Assembly: GCF_000427445.1 (NCBI RefSeq)
Contig: NZ_KE386496.1
Coordinates: 2,743,504-2,807,503 of the forward strand
Direction of reading: 5' to 3'
DNA length: 64,000 nt
DNA from: Methylocapsa acidiphila B2
Lineage (GTDB): Bacteria > Pseudomonadota > Alphaproteobacteria > Rhizobiales > Beijerinckiaceae
Positions 17,604 through 29,000 of this stretch are shown here, in pieces. Numbering within the stretch: the stretch's first letter is position 1; each line of letters starts with the position of its first letter. The translations under genes were made by a program, and so were the position numbers. The notes under the pieces are model-generated. The model was not told the origin of the DNA, searched no databases, and saw nothing but the letters and a program-made list of their open reading frames with translations.

Positions 17604-18122
17604 TCAGTTATTCGGCAGGAACTCGGCCGCGTCGACCAAATTCCGCTTTGGCGCGTCATCGGCGACAATGTCCCCGGGCCTCATGTCTTGCGGACATGCC
17701 CCGATCCACTTGCCATCCTGCTTGCGCGTCGCCTCGCGCTGGCCAAACAAAGGCGGAGCGTAGGCGCTTTGCGCCTCGATGTGAAAGGACTCAACATCGG
17801 CGATCGTGATGGCGGCGCGCGTGATCGCGCGCGTATTGCGGAAATCGCAAATCGTCTCTAGGCGCAAGACATTGCCAGACGTCTTGGCTTTGGTCTCGCT
17901 GCAATGACTCTTGCGCGTGATGGCGTTGACATTATTCAGCAGCGGCTCGGTCGCCGCGTCGATGCAAACGCGCGCCGTTCGCGCTGGGCCGAGGGGATTT
18001 GCCGCATCGTCGACGATTTCCCACAGCCCCGGGCGACGCGCCGGGAGCTCATCCGCCAATGAGCCGCCGGGAGCCGAGACCGCCACGGCTAGAACAAACA
18101 TCACCCAAATACGCGGAACCAT
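17604..18122 (-). CDS. DUF3617-family secreted protein
   Basis: A 172-aa exported protein of the DUF3617 family, function unknown. The start at 18122 gives a signal peptide (MVPRIWVMFVLAVAVSAPGG, then SLADELPARRPGLWEI); the frame is open 23 codons further upstream. RPGLWEIVDDA at the mature N-terminus is the family's hallmark, followed by a Cys-containing segment (CIDAATEP, SHCSETK, ICDFRN). It lies between the exporter and the second N-terminal-His paralogue. Nothing in it points directly to peptide biosynthesis, so its membership in the cluster is doubtful. Confidence 0.75.
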   Translation of the reverse strand: MVPRIWVMFVLAVAVSAPGGSLADELPARRPGLWEIVDDAANPLGPARTARVCIDAATEPLLNNVNAITRKSHCSETKAKTSGNVLRLETICDFRNTRAITRAAITIADVESFHIEAQSAYAPPLFGQREATRKQDGKWIGACPQDMRPGDIVADDAPKRNLVDAAEFLPNN

Positions 18123-18287
18123 CCGAATCTCCGTAGACTCGCACCACGAGAATGCGCAGTCCGACATCCCTAAAACGACGAAACAGTCCATCCGGGCCGT
18201 CTCATTCTAGTCTGTTGTCGACGCCGGATCGAGCGGCGCATGACTGCGCATCGATCCGACGCAAATCGGCTAATCGCCGTGTCCCTT

Positions 18288-18992
18288 TCAGGGAGCGACC
18301 TGAGGTATTTCGACACAGGTCGAGCCGTCTCCAGGCGTTCTCGTCCCATTTCCGCAGACGAAATATTCATCGACTGTCGCGTCGCGAGCCGCTATGGGCA
18401 GCGGGCTCGATGTTCCCGCGCATTGATAGCTGTTCGCCCCGGCGTGGATCTTTCCGAAGACATGGAAACCGTAGGCCTTGCCCGCGTTGGTCCCGTTGGG
18501 CTGGTTGCCGCTCGCTGGACCGCCGGCCGCCGTCGAGGGCTTGAACCAGCTGTTGTAAAGACCCGCGGTGCCCAGTTCCTCCTGGACAGGTGAAACCTGG
18601 CTTATGTTTTGACGCGCGAGGATGGCTGGATTGCCGGACTGTCCGGGATAATAGGCCTTTTCCTTGCTCAGGATCAAAACTTCGGTCTGGAGGCTTACCG
18701 TGTCTCCATTGCTTCCGTTAACGTCGATAGGAGCGCCGACGAAATCGCCGGGGTTTGACCCCCCGACGGCCGCACAAGATTGGTCATAGGTATAGAGATA
18801 GATATCCACCCCATTGGTCGTGCCGTCGAAAAATGCGGGCTCGTTATGAAACCCGACAGATAGTTGAACTTTGCCCGTCGAAGCGTTGGCGAGACGGCTC
18901 TCATGCGCTAGCGCCGAACTCACAAACGCCCCGGTCAATGCGACAGCCGCCGCGGTCGAAAAGAGCCTCTCCCGAAAAATAAATTTGATCAT
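18288..18992 (-). CDS. Secreted protein with predicted N-terminal His, paralogue 2 (unknown function)
   Basis: A 234-aa paralogue of the 13972-14697 product. Signal peptidase cleavage after SSALA gives a mature protein starting at His30 (HESRLANAST), cleaner than in paralogue 1. Shared blocks include VGFHNEPAF, DIYLYTYDQSC, YNSWFKPS, AYGFHVFGKIHAGANSYQCA and EYFVCGNG. The start is supported by GAGGGGA just upstream of the ATG. The two paralogues differ mainly in loop insertions (AAGGPASGNQPNGTNAG here). Metal binding by the N-terminal His and conserved internal His residues is a hypothesis. I do not recognise a named family. Confidence 0.7.
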   Translation of the reverse strand: MIKFIFRERLFSTAAAVALTGAFVSSALAHESRLANASTGKVQLSVGFHNEPAFFDGTTNGVDIYLYTYDQSCAAVGGSNPGDFVGAPIDVNGSNGDTVSLQTEVLILSKEKAYYPGQSGNPAILARQNISQVSPVQEELGTAGLYNSWFKPSTAAGGPASGNQPNGTNAGKAYGFHVFGKIHAGANSYQCAGTSSPLPIAARDATVDEYFVCGNGTRTPGDGSTCVEIPQVAP

Positions 18993-19237
18993 AGTCCCCT
19001 CGTGTGTTGCGTCTCGAGCTTTCGCCTAACGCGCGTCTGAAAGTGGAGTATTGCCCTTGCGTCCGGGTTCGATCTTTCGAACGAGCTCGCAACGCCCTCC
19101 ACATTCATTAAGACGAACGACAGGCTTAAGCTCCGCCAAGCCGCATTCTACAAAACGCGAAGAGACCTCAACGTCTCCATCGGGTCGAATTGCTCGGAAG
19201 CAATTTCAACGAAGGCGTACGCTCGCAACGTAAGGTG

Positions 19238-19471
19238 TCACGATCCGCTGGGATCATCGGGGGCGGCCTGCTCCATTTTCTTGCGCAAACTCAGCGGGCG
19301 CATATCTGTCCAAACCTCCTTGATATAGGCGAGGCACTCCGCTTTCGATCCAGATTTTCCCGCCGCGCGCCAACCACAAGGAATCTCCTTGTAGTCGGGC
19401 CAAAGCGAATATTGCTCTTCGTCATTGATGACGACGACATAGGTTTGCAATTCGTCTTCTTCCAAGGCCAT
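19238..19471 (-). CDS. MbtH-like protein
   Basis: A 77-aa MbtH-family chaperone that binds and activates NRPS adenylation domains. The consensus is present: [19 protein letters not shown], then [20 protein letters not shown] followed by SLRKKM. The start is supported by AAAGGGG upstream. It lies 78 bases downstream of the diaminobutyrate aminotransferase gene on the same strand, in a GT1-dat-mbtH order. It presumably serves the three NRPS proteins encoded divergently. The family assignment is unambiguous. Confidence 0.95.
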   Translation of the reverse strand: MALEEDELQTYVVVINDEEQYSLWPDYKEIPCGWRAAGKSGSKAECLAYIKEVWTDMRPLSLRKKMEQAAPDDPSGS

Positions 19472-19549
19472 AGGCCGAACCCCTTTCCAATAGTGGGCCT
19501 GACGTCGCTATCGCCGCGACGGAAATTCGCGCAGCAGGCGGCCTCGCGG

Positions 19550-20980
19550 CTAGTCCAACGCCCACATAGCTGCGTCGAAACGCGCTGCGATCTCGTCCAC
19601 TTGCTCGGCGGTCACGATGAGAGGCGGCAAAAACCGCACAACGCTCCCGGACCGACCGCCAAGCTCTACAATTAGACCGCGCTGGAGGCAATTGCGCTGA
19701 ATTTTCTGAGCGATGCCCGGCGAGCATGGGGGCGGGGCCCCGTCTTTCGTCGGAGCCGCGGGATCGACAATCTCGACGCCGATCATGAGGCCTCGTCCGC
19801 GCACGTCTCCGATGACGGCCTGCGTCGCCGCGACCTTAACCAGCGCACGCATGAGCCGATCGCCCATCTCGCGGGCATGCCGATCGATTTGATTGACCCG
19901 AATATGACGAATGGTCGCGGCCCCGGCGGCGAATCCCAATTGATTGCCGCGAAACGTGCCGGCATGGGCGCCGGGAGTCCACTGATCGAGGCCCCGCTTG
20001 TAGACGATCGCCGCGAGCGGCATTCCGCCGCCAAGCGCCTTGGAAAGAACGACGACGTCAGGCGTTATCCCTGCGTGTTGGAATGCGAACATGGCGCCCG
20101 TTCGCCCGAAGCCGGTCTGGACCTCGTCCACGACGAGCGGGATTCGTCTCCGCAATGTGATGTCGCGAATGGCGCGCAGCCATTCGTCGGGCGCGGCATT
20201 GACGCCGCCTTCGCCTTGAACGACCTCCAGAATTACCGCCGCAGGCGTAACCGCGCCGCTATTCGGATCATCGAGCAAAGATTCGATGTAATGCGCATTT
20301 GCGCGCCAACCCGCCTCGCCGCCAACGCCGAAAGGACAGCGATAAGCAGTTGGGAAGGGGAGAAAATGAACGTCCAACATTCCGGCGTTGGAGGCCGCCG
20401 CCGCCACGCTCCCTGTCAGGCTGAGTGCGCCCATCGTCATCCCGTGATACGCGCCATGAAAGCAAAGCAGGCTGCCCCGGCCGGCGCCCGCGCTTCGGAC
20501 CAGCTTGATGGCCGCCTCTATCGCATCCGACCCGGACGGGCCGCAGAAATGGATCTTGGCGTCAGCGGCGAAATCGGGAGGTAAGGCCGCGAAAAGCTCG
20601 TCGATGAATCGATCCCTGATCGGCGTCGGAAAGTCGAGCGTCTGCAACGGCGCGGCGCTCAGAATCGTCTCATGAATCGCCTCGATGACAACCGGATGAT
20701 TATGGCCGAGAGCGAGAGCGCCCGCGCCCGAAAGGCAATCCAGATATTCTCGGCCATCGGTGTCCCATAACAGCGTGCCGCGCGCCGATTTGGGAGCGAA
20801 GGGCAAGCGCCGAGAATAGGCCCTGGCGCTGGATTCGATCTCTTCTTGGCGGTCGAGATATCGGTTGCCGAAGGTTGCATAGTACGGAGCCTTGGCCGCC
20901 GATCCATCCGGCGGGCTCGGCCGATCCGCTTGCGCCGGCTCGAGAGCCTGATGCGATTGCAATGTCCCCTGCGCTTCCAT
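19550..20980 (-). CDS. dat: Diaminobutyrate-2-oxoglutarate aminotransferase (PvdH-like)
   Basis: A class-III PLP aminotransferase of about 476 aa, expected to make L-2,4-diaminobutyrate from aspartate semialdehyde using glutamate as amino donor. Family segments are CLSGAGALALGHNHPVV, FCGPSGSDAIEAAIKL, SLLCFHGAYHGMTMGAL, LVVDEVQTGFGRTG and SKALGGGMPLAAI, whose Lys holds PLP. The ATG at 20980 is the preferred start; the frame is open to 21088 through a basic stretch unlike the family. It sits with mbtH and opposite the NRPS genes. It supplies the likely Dab residue incorporated by the second module of NRPS1, just as PvdH does for pyoverdine. Confidence 0.9.
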   Translation of the reverse strand: MEAQGTLQSHQALEPAQADRPSPPDGSAAKAPYYATFGNRYLDRQEEIESSARAYSRRLPFAPKSARGTLLWDTDGREYLDCLSGAGALALGHNHPVVIEAIHETILSAAPLQTLDFPTPIRDRFIDELFAALPPDFAADAKIHFCGPSGSDAIEAAIKLVRSAGAGRGSLLCFHGAYHGMTMGALSLTGSVAAAASNAGMLDVHFLPFPTAYRCPFGVGGEAGWRANAHYIESLLDDPNSGAVTPAAVILEVVQGEGGVNAAPDEWLRAIRDITLRRRIPLVVDEVQTGFGRTGAMFAFQHAGITPDVVVLSKALGGGMPLAAIVYKRGLDQWTPGAHAGTFRGNQLGFAAGAATIRHIRVNQIDRHAREMGDRLMRALVKVAATQAVIGDVRGRGLMIGVEIVDPAAPTKDGAPPPCSPGIAQKIQRNCLQRGLIVELGGRSGSVVRFLPPLIVTAEQVDEIAARFDAAMWALD

Positions 20981-21108
20981 TTTCTTATGTCCGCGGCTTG
21001 TTCTTCTTTTTGGCGGCGCGATCATGCGACGACGCATGTGGGCGCTTGCCCGATGCGCCCGTACGCTCGCCCAATGACCGGCTTTCACGCTCGACCAGCC
21101 GACTTGGC

Positions 21109-22512
21109 CTAGAGCTGAGACGTTCGAGATCCGCCGAACGCGCCAGTCTTTTTTTCGTCGTCGTCAGCAATTTTCTTTTCGGCGAGCAGGGCTTCGATGA
21201 ATCGCACTGCCGGCGCCGATTCATGCTCCTCGCGCAACAGACCCCGAACACGATCGATGTGCTCAGAAATCGTCGTGCTATCTTCAATTTTCGAGATGAG
21301 GCGCTCCAAATAACGGGGCGTGAGTTTGCTGCGGTCGCCGCGGAGACCCAAGCCGCGATGGACCATCCGTGCCACATTGCCCGGATGGTCATATCCGAGG
21401 GGAAAAGCGATCATAGGCACGCCAAAATAGGCGCATTCCTTTACCGTGTTGGCGCCGCCATGGGTAATCATCAGGCGCGCCCGCCGCAGCAACGCCAATT
21501 GGGGCGCTCGCCGGACGATCACGATATTCGACGACGGCGAGCGAAGTGCGCCAGGGTCCAATCCCTCGCCTGTCGCTAGGACCCATTGCCTGTGCGGCCC
21601 GGCCTGAGCGACATCGATCACGGTCTGGAAAAACCTCCGGTATTTTTCCTCACCGAACCAAACGAGGCTGCCCAAGGCGCAATAGTAGATCGGACGATCG
21701 TCATCAAGCCGATCCCAGGGAAACGGTTCCTCGCTACGATTGAGCGAAAGCGAAGCGCCGACGTAAATTTGGCCCGGCGCCTCGCGACAGGGGAATTCGA
21801 GCGCCCGAGGCCAGGCGATGAGCTCGGGCAATTCCGGCGCCCGACGATCTCCGCCGCATTCTCCGAGCGGGTAGCCGTAGCGCGCCGCGAGCCTGCGCCT
21901 GACGGCGTCGAAATCGATGGACAGCCTAAGCAATGACAAAGCGCCAGACCACAGTCGTTCTTCAAATTGCAATCGCGCCCAGGCGAAAGAAATTCGCAAC
22001 CGCGAGACGCGGTTGTCCGCGGGAATTAGCGCGCTCGAAATGGGCGGCAGGCCGGATTTTGCGCGGGGGTTGAGTGAATCCTGAAAATAGACGCAGGCGA
22101 GTCCCGCTCCCCAGGCGACAAAGGCGGGCCATTCCATCCATTCATCCGTCGATGCGAAAATGACGAGATCAGGAGCGACGCGCTGAAGCTCTTCGCGAAA
22201 CGCGTCTCCGCCGCGCGTCAAGAGATTGTCGACGAAAGCATTGATGCGCGCGATGAAGCGCCGCTGCGCGCGAAGCGCGGCGAGGCCGGGCGAAAGCCTT
22301 TCGAGAGCTTCGGCCTCGCGCAGGAACCCGCCCGGAAAATACGCCTCCAAAACGATCGTAAAGCGAAAGCCGCGCGCGCGAACTTCAGCAGCCGAATCGG
22401 CCAAGCCGAAATAATGCACGACATGTCTCGCCGCCCGAAGACGATTGGCGAGATCGAGCGTCGCGAGAAGCCCGCCGGGATTTGGCAAAATGAAAATGGC
22501 GACGGTCGACAT
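21109..22512 (-). CDS. GT1-family glycosyltransferase (UGT/MGT type)
   Basis: A 467-aa GT-B glycosyltransferase resembling macrolide/UDP-glucuronosyl types. The N-terminal acceptor half begins MSTVAIFILPNPGGLLATLD. The donor half includes YYCALGSLVWFGEEKYRRFF and the nucleotide-sugar motif THGGANTVKECAYFGVPMIA followed by FPLGYDHPGNVARM. The ATG at 22512 is preferred over the TTG at 22524. It is the first gene of the minus-strand GT1-dat-mbtH set and divergent from NRPS1, so it may glycosylate the peptide or its lipid. No sugar-nucleotide genes are nearby to suggest the donor. The acceptor assignment is inference. Confidence 0.85.
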   Translation of the reverse strand: MSTVAIFILPNPGGLLATLDLANRLRAARHVVHYFGLADSAAEVRARGFRFTIVLEAYFPGGFLREAEALERLSPGLAALRAQRRFIARINAFVDNLLTRGGDAFREELQRVAPDLVIFASTDEWMEWPAFVAWGAGLACVYFQDSLNPRAKSGLPPISSALIPADNRVSRLRISFAWARLQFEERLWSGALSLLRLSIDFDAVRRRLAARYGYPLGECGGDRRAPELPELIAWPRALEFPCREAPGQIYVGASLSLNRSEEPFPWDRLDDDRPIYYCALGSLVWFGEEKYRRFFQTVIDVAQAGPHRQWVLATGEGLDPGALRSPSSNIVIVRRAPQLALLRRARLMITHGGANTVKECAYFGVPMIAFPLGYDHPGNVARMVHRGLGLRGDRSKLTPRYLERLISKIEDSTTISEHIDRVRGLLREEHESAPAVRFIEALLAEKKIADDDEKKTGAFGGSRTSQL

Positions 22513-23011
22513 TGGTTCGGTCAAGCCGGACGCCCGGCCGCTCGGCGGTTACACCGGCTCTTTCTTTAACTCCGCGCCTGCGCGCAACAAGATAAAAATT
22601 TTCGCGCAGCCGTGACGGATTCGGCGCCGCTCATTCGTTTTAAGAAGATAGAGCATTGCATCCAAGGCATCCGGGACGGGGACTTCTCATGGCGCGCCTC
22701 GCCATGAAGCGCCTCCATCGGGCGGCCGATAGTGCAACAGAGTAGAGTGTTTCCTGTGATGATCCCAAGCGTAGAGCGCCGCCCATTTGGGTGCGACATT
22801 GACGGCTTCGGTCAGGCGACGGAGCGCCCACGCGGCCGGGTCTTAGAGGGCACATCGCCGAACGAGGGCGCGATCTTTAATGCGTCACGAACGCGAGAAC
22901 CGCCCGTCGGCGAGTCTCCGACCTCCTACTATTCGCGTTGACCTGTCGGCCAGAAAAATTCCCCAAAAAAACGGGCCTCGTCGAGGCGAAAGAAAATAGG
23001 GAAGCGCAGGG
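22513..23011. other. Divergent promoter region between the glycosyltransferase and NRPS1
   Basis: About 500 bases with no supported gene. It must contain the promoters for both halves of the biosynthetic cluster. The 22560-22610 part has an AT-richer core (AAGATAAAAATTTTCGCG). I found no match I would defend to a Fur box or to an ECF-sigma iron-starvation box by eye. Confidence 0.5.
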
Positions 23012-26000
23012 GTGAAGCAGCCGCTGGAACAGGGCGAGAGCGTGGCGCATGACGAGGCGGCCGCGACGGAGGCGAATATCGTTTCCGTCCTGCGCCGCCG
23101 CGCGGCGGCGCGACAGGAACGTCCCGCCTTCGTTTTTTTAGCTGACGGCGAAAACGAATCCGCGCGCATGGAGTTCGCGGAGCTCGATCTCTGCGCAAGG
23201 GCCATCGCCGCATTCCTACAGCGCGTGACCGCCGCAGGCAGGCGAGCCCTGTTGCTCTATCCGCCGGGGCTCGACTACATCAAAGGCTTCATGGGCTGCC
23301 TCTACGCTGGCGTGGCGGCGACGCCCGCCTATCCGCCGACGCGCCGTCATGCGGATCGGCTGCGCGCCGTCATCGCGGATTCTAGCCCGGACGTCGTGAT
23401 GACGACGACGTCGCTCGCAGCGCAGCTCGCCGGCCTCGCTGAGGACGCGTGGGGGCGACCGGACATCATCTGGCTGACGACCGACGACTTGACGAGCGAC
23501 GCTGCGGCCGAGTGGAGCGAGCCGCAGATCTCCGGCGATGCGCTCGCCTTCCTCCAATATACGTCGGGATCGACGGGCCGTCCGAAGGGCGTGATGGTCA
23601 CACATGGCGCGCTCATCGCCAACGAGGCGGCCATAAGCCGCGCATTTGGTCACGACGCCGAATCGACGGTGGTCGGGTGGCTGCCGCTCTACCATGACAT
23701 GGGGCTGATCGGGAACGTCCTCCAACCGCTTTATGTCGGCGCCACATCTGTGTTGATGCCGCCGCTCGCCTTTCTCGAGAGGCCGGCGCGTTGGCTGCAA
23801 GCGATCTCGACCTATGGGGCGAAAACCAGCGGCGGCCCGAATTTCGGCTATGAGCTTTGCGTTCGCAAGATTTCCGCCGATGAGCGGCGCGATCTCGATC
23901 TGAACGGCTGGCGGCTTGCCTTTAATGGATCCGAGCCGGTGCGGGCCGCGACTTTGGATCGCTTCGCCGCCGAATTTGCCGAGAACGGCTTCCGCCGCGA
24001 GGCCTTTTTCCCTTGCTATGGCCTCGCCGAATCGACCCTTTTCGTCACTGGCCCAAGCATCGGCGAAGGGCCGGCGACGCGGCGCTTCGACCGCAACGCG
24101 TGCGGCGGAATCGACGCCACGGAAGCCGCCTTTCCCGACGCGCACACGGATCTGGTCGGCTGTGGGCGTGCCGCCGCTGGACATGCGCTGCGCATCGTCG
24201 ACCCCGCCGAGCGGAGGATATGCGAGGACGGCCGCATCGGCGAAATCTGGGTCTCCGGTCCGAGCGTCGCCGCAGGCTATTGGGGCAAGCCGGACGAGTC
24301 GGCGCGCCTGTTTCGCGCCGCCCTTTGCGATGACCCTGACACGTCCTTTCTGCGCACCGGCGACCTCGGATTCCTCCTGGACGGCGAGCTCTTCATTGCG
24401 GGCCGGATCAAGGATCTCATCATCTTGCGCGGCCGCAATTTCGATCCATCCGATCTCGAGCATGTCATCGAACAAGGCGTCGCGGGGATTCAGCCGGGCG
24501 GAGTCGCCGCGTTCAGCATCGCTCGCGAGGGCGAGGAGGCGCTGGTCATCGCCGCTGAGGTCCAGCGGCATTATTTCCGCGTCAATGGCGCAGCCCCGCT
24601 TTTCGACGCGACGCGCGCGGCGATCGCGCGACATTTCGATCTCGGCATTCACGAGATTGCTCTGGTTCATCCGGGCGCCCTGCCCAAGACGACGAGCGGC
24701 AAGCTTCGGCGCGGCGCATGCCGAGAGGCCTATCTCGACGGCGCGCTGAAGCTTTTCGCCCGCAGCGGCGAGCAGGCTCCAAACGAGACAGGCGCCTACA
24801 TCCCCACGCCACAAGACGGCGCCAGGGGAATCGAGCATTTCCTGCGCGGCGAGATCGCCCGCCTGCTGCGACGCCCGATCCTGGAGATCGATCCAACGAA
24901 ATCGCTTGCCGAGCTCGGCCTCGACTCGCTGCAAACCGTCGCTCTCAAACATACGCTCGACGCCGCTTTCGACATCGACCTGCCGCTGGCCCTGTTGCTT
25001 TCCGACGCGCCCACCGCGGGGCTTGCGGCGTCGATCGTCAATCTGCCGTCCCGTTCTCCCGCCTCGACGGGGACAAACACCGTCGGCGCCGAAGCAACAC
25101 GCCTGACTGCAGCGCAGCGGGCGATCGCACGGGTGCATCGTCTCGACGAGTCCGGCCTCTCACACAATCTGCATCTGGCGATCGAGCTGACCGGCGGCCT
25201 CGACATCGAACGGTTCGAAGCGGCCCTCATCCTGCTCTGCGCGCGTCATGAGCAGTTGCGGACGTTGTTCTCCATCAAGGACGACATCGCCGAACCCGTC
25301 GCCGCGCGCGCCGAAGCGCCGCGCGCGATGCTGACGACCATAGACGCACAGGGATGGACCGATTCCGAATTGCAGGCGGAGCTCGGAAAGGAAGCAAGGC
25401 GGCCTTTCGACCTCGCGACCGAGCCGCCGCTGCGCGCTTTGCTCTATCGTCTGCGTCCCGGCCGAAACGTGCTGTTCCTCGGCGCGCATCATATCGCGAT
25501 TGACTTTTGGTCGCTGCTCCTCGTCCTCCGCGAGTTAAGCACGGCTTATGCGGCGCTCGGATCTGGCGAAACGCCGGCGCTCCCGCCGGCACCGAGCCAT
25601 GCCGAATTCGTCGCGCGCGAAGACGCCTATTTAGCCAGCCCCGAGGCCGCGCGCGGTCTCGCCTATTGGCGCCGGGCTCTCGCCGAGACCCCGCCGCCGC
25701 TCCCGCTGCCGACAGATTTCCCGCGGCCTGCCGCGCCAGACCATCGCGGTGCGTCGAAAGCCCTACGGCTCGATCGCGATGTCGCGACCAGTTTACGCGT
25801 CTTGGCCGCGCGGGAAAAGACAAGCCTCTTCACGCTCCTGCTCGCGGTTTGGCAAGTCCTGCTGCACCGCTATACGGGGCGGCGGGACATTATCGTCGGA
25901 AGTCCGAGCAGCGGCCGTCTACAAGGACGCTTCGCCGGCCTCGTCGCCAACTGCGTGAATCCAATCGCCTTGCGCGGCGACGTCGATCCGCGCCTGCCTT

Positions 26001-29000
26001 TTCTCGATTTCATGCGGCGGCTTCGGGAAACGGCGCAGGAAGCGCTCGTCCATCAAGAATTTCCTTTCTCTCTGCTCGTTGAAGAGCTGCGGCCAGAACG
26101 CTTCGGCGACCAGTGGCCGGTCTATCAGACCTGGTTCGTGCTGCAGCAGGCGACGCCAGGCTTCCCGCAAGCTTTATCCGCCTTGGCGCTCGGCGAGAGC
26201 GGCGAGCTTTTCGACCTCTGCGGCTGCGCCGCCGCGCCGCTCGCCCTGCGCGACCGGGTGGAGAATTTCGACCTTAAGCTCATGGCCGCGGAAACCGACG
26301 CCGGCCTCCTCTGCTCGTTTCAATATCGCACGGCGCTTTTCCGATCCGAGACGATCGATCGCGTGGCTGCGCATTTTGAGTCCTTGATCGTCGCCGTTCT
26401 CCGCGATCCCCAACGCCCGATTGGCGAATTGTCGATGCTCACGGCAGATGACATGCGCGAGAAGGCGCGCTGGAACGACACAAGCCGGCAATGGCCGGAC
26501 GTCGGTTTTCTGCCGCAGCTGATCGAGGCGCAGGCGTCCGCCCGAGGGGACGCGCCCGCGCTTCTCTTCGGCGACGAGTCGTTGAGCTACGCCGAACTGA
26601 ATCGTCGCGCGAACCGCGTCGCGCATGGCCTCATCGCGCGGGGCGTCGACGCCGACGATATTGTCGCGGTTCGCGCGAGGCGCTCCTTCGCGCTCGTCAT
26701 CGGCCTTCTCGGCGTCGTCAAAGCGGGGGCCGCCTATCTCCCGCTCGACCCGGACGATCCCGTCGAGCGCCTCGCGGCGCTTTGCCGCGACGCCGCGCCG
26801 AAATGCCTGTTGCTTCATGACGAGATCGACCGCGAGCCGCCTGCGATCTCCGCTCCGACTCTACGTCTCGACGACGCAGCGAGTTCGTTCGCCGGCGAGC
26901 CGGATCACAATCCTTCCTGCGACATCGACGCCGATCAACTCGCCTATGCCATCTTCACGTCCGGCTCTACGGGGCGGCCGAAAGGCGTCGGGATTTCCCA
27001 CGCCGCGCTGCGCAATCGGCTCTTGTGGATGCGAAGCCATTTCGGGATCGGCGGCGAGGACGCGATCCTGCAAAAGACCAGCTACACATTCGACGTTTCG
27101 GTGTGGGAAATCTTCTGCACGCTCCTCGTGGGCGCGCGAATGGTTCTTGCGGGACCGGACGACCACCGCGATCCGCAGCGCCTCGTCGCGCTCGTCGCGC
27201 GTCACGGCGTGACGATCCTGCATTTCGTCCCCTCCATGCTCCGGGTCTTTCTCGACGCGGCGGATCTCGGGGGCTGCGCGTCGCTGCGCCATGTCGTCTG
27301 CAGCGGTGAAGCGCTGACCGGCGATCTCGTCCGCCGGTTCAAGGAGGCGTCGCCGGCCAAGCTGCATAATCTCTACGGACCGACCGAAGCGGCGATCGAC
27401 GTGAGCGCCGCGGAATGCGACGACCCGGAGGATGTATCGATCGGCTGGCCGATCGCCAACACGAGCCTCTACATTCTCGCCGCAGGGCTTCAACCGGTTC
27501 CGATCGGTGCAACGGGAGAGCTCTGCATTGGCGGCGCGCAAGTCGCGCGCGGCTATGTCGAGCGCCCGGATCTCACCGCCGCAGCCTTCATCCCGGACCC
27601 GTTCGGTCCGCCCGGCGCTCGTCTCTACCGCAGCGGCGACCTCGTCCGCAGGCGACCGGACGGATCGATCGCCTATATCGGGCGCATCGATCACCAATTG
27701 AAAATCCGCGGCTTTCGAATCGAACCCGGCGAAATCGAGGCTTGCCTGCTGCGACATCCCGACGTCACCGGAGCCGCGGTCCTGGCGCTCGAGGGCGAGC
27801 CCGGGGAGCGGCGCCTCGCCGCCTGGCTGCAAGGCAAATTCGACGACGGTCGCGAGGCCGAAAAGGTGGAGAGCCTGCGCGCGCATCTCCGGCAGTCCCT
27901 GCCCGACTATATGATTCCCGCGGGTTTCGTCTTTCTTTCGTCCCTGCCTTTGACGGCGAGCGGCAAGCTCGATCGAAAGAGGCTTCCCGCGCCGAACTTC
28001 GCTTCCCAACTCGCATCGCAACGCGTCGAGCCCCGCACCGAGGCGGAGGCGACTCTCGCCCACATCTGGGCCGATGTGCTGCAAGTCGAGCACGTCGGCG
28101 TCGAGGATAATTTCTTCGCGCTCGGCGGGGATTCGATCCGCGGCATCGTCATGGCCAGTCGGGCGGCCGAAGCCGGCTTGCGGCTCAGCCCCGCCGCTCT
28201 ATTCCGCGCCCCGACCATCGCTGAGCTCGCGCGGCTCGCCCAGCCGATAGAGTCCGCCGCGCGCGTCATTCCGACGGAAGCGCCTCGCCCGCATGGGCGA
28301 CGCGATCGGCTGCGTCCCCAGGATTTCCCGCTCGCGAGCTTGAGCCAGGACGAGCTCGACGCCCTGCCGATCGACCCGGACAGCGTCGAAGACATTTATC
28401 CGCTCGCACCAATGCAGGAAGGCATTCTTTTTCACAGCCTCTCCCATCGCGGAACCGGCGTCTATGTGATGCAGGACCGTTATGCGATCTCCGGCCGGAT
28501 CGATCAGGACGCCTTCGCCCGAGCCTGGCGAAAACTCGTGGAGGATCATGCGATCCTGCGCACCTCCTTTTTGTGGGATTGCGCGACGCGGCCGCATCAG
28601 CTCGTCCATCGCGCGCCCTCTCTCTGCGTCGAGAGTTTCGATTGGCCGGAGCTTCCGCCACACGAAAAAGAGGCGCGGCTCGACGCCATGCTCGCCGCCG
28701 AACGCGAAGCCGGGTTCGATCTCGCCCGCGCGCCGCTCATGCGCATTCGCCTTCTGCGGCTCGACGAAGAACGCCATCTCTGCGTGCGCAGCTTTCATCA
28801 CATCATCATGGACGAGTGGTGCACATCGCCGCTGCTTTTGCAATTTCGCGATTATTACGCCGCCTTCGCGCGCGGATCGCAGGCGCCGAGTCCGCGCGCA
28901 CCGGGACAGTTTCGCGACTATCTGGCCTATCTGCAGCGTCAGGATTCCACCGCGGCCGAACGGTTCTGGCGCCGCGAGCTCGAAGGCTTCGCGGAGCCGA

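Noticed and set aside
22513-23011. Fur box or ECF-sigma iron-starvation promoter in front of NRPS1
   Set aside because: Looked for because a metallophore is likely, but no match was good enough by eye to report as a site.
23216-25138. 640-codon minus-strand frame opposite the FAAL domain
   Set aside because: The plus strand encodes unmistakable FAAL and ACP motifs; the antisense product has shadow composition.
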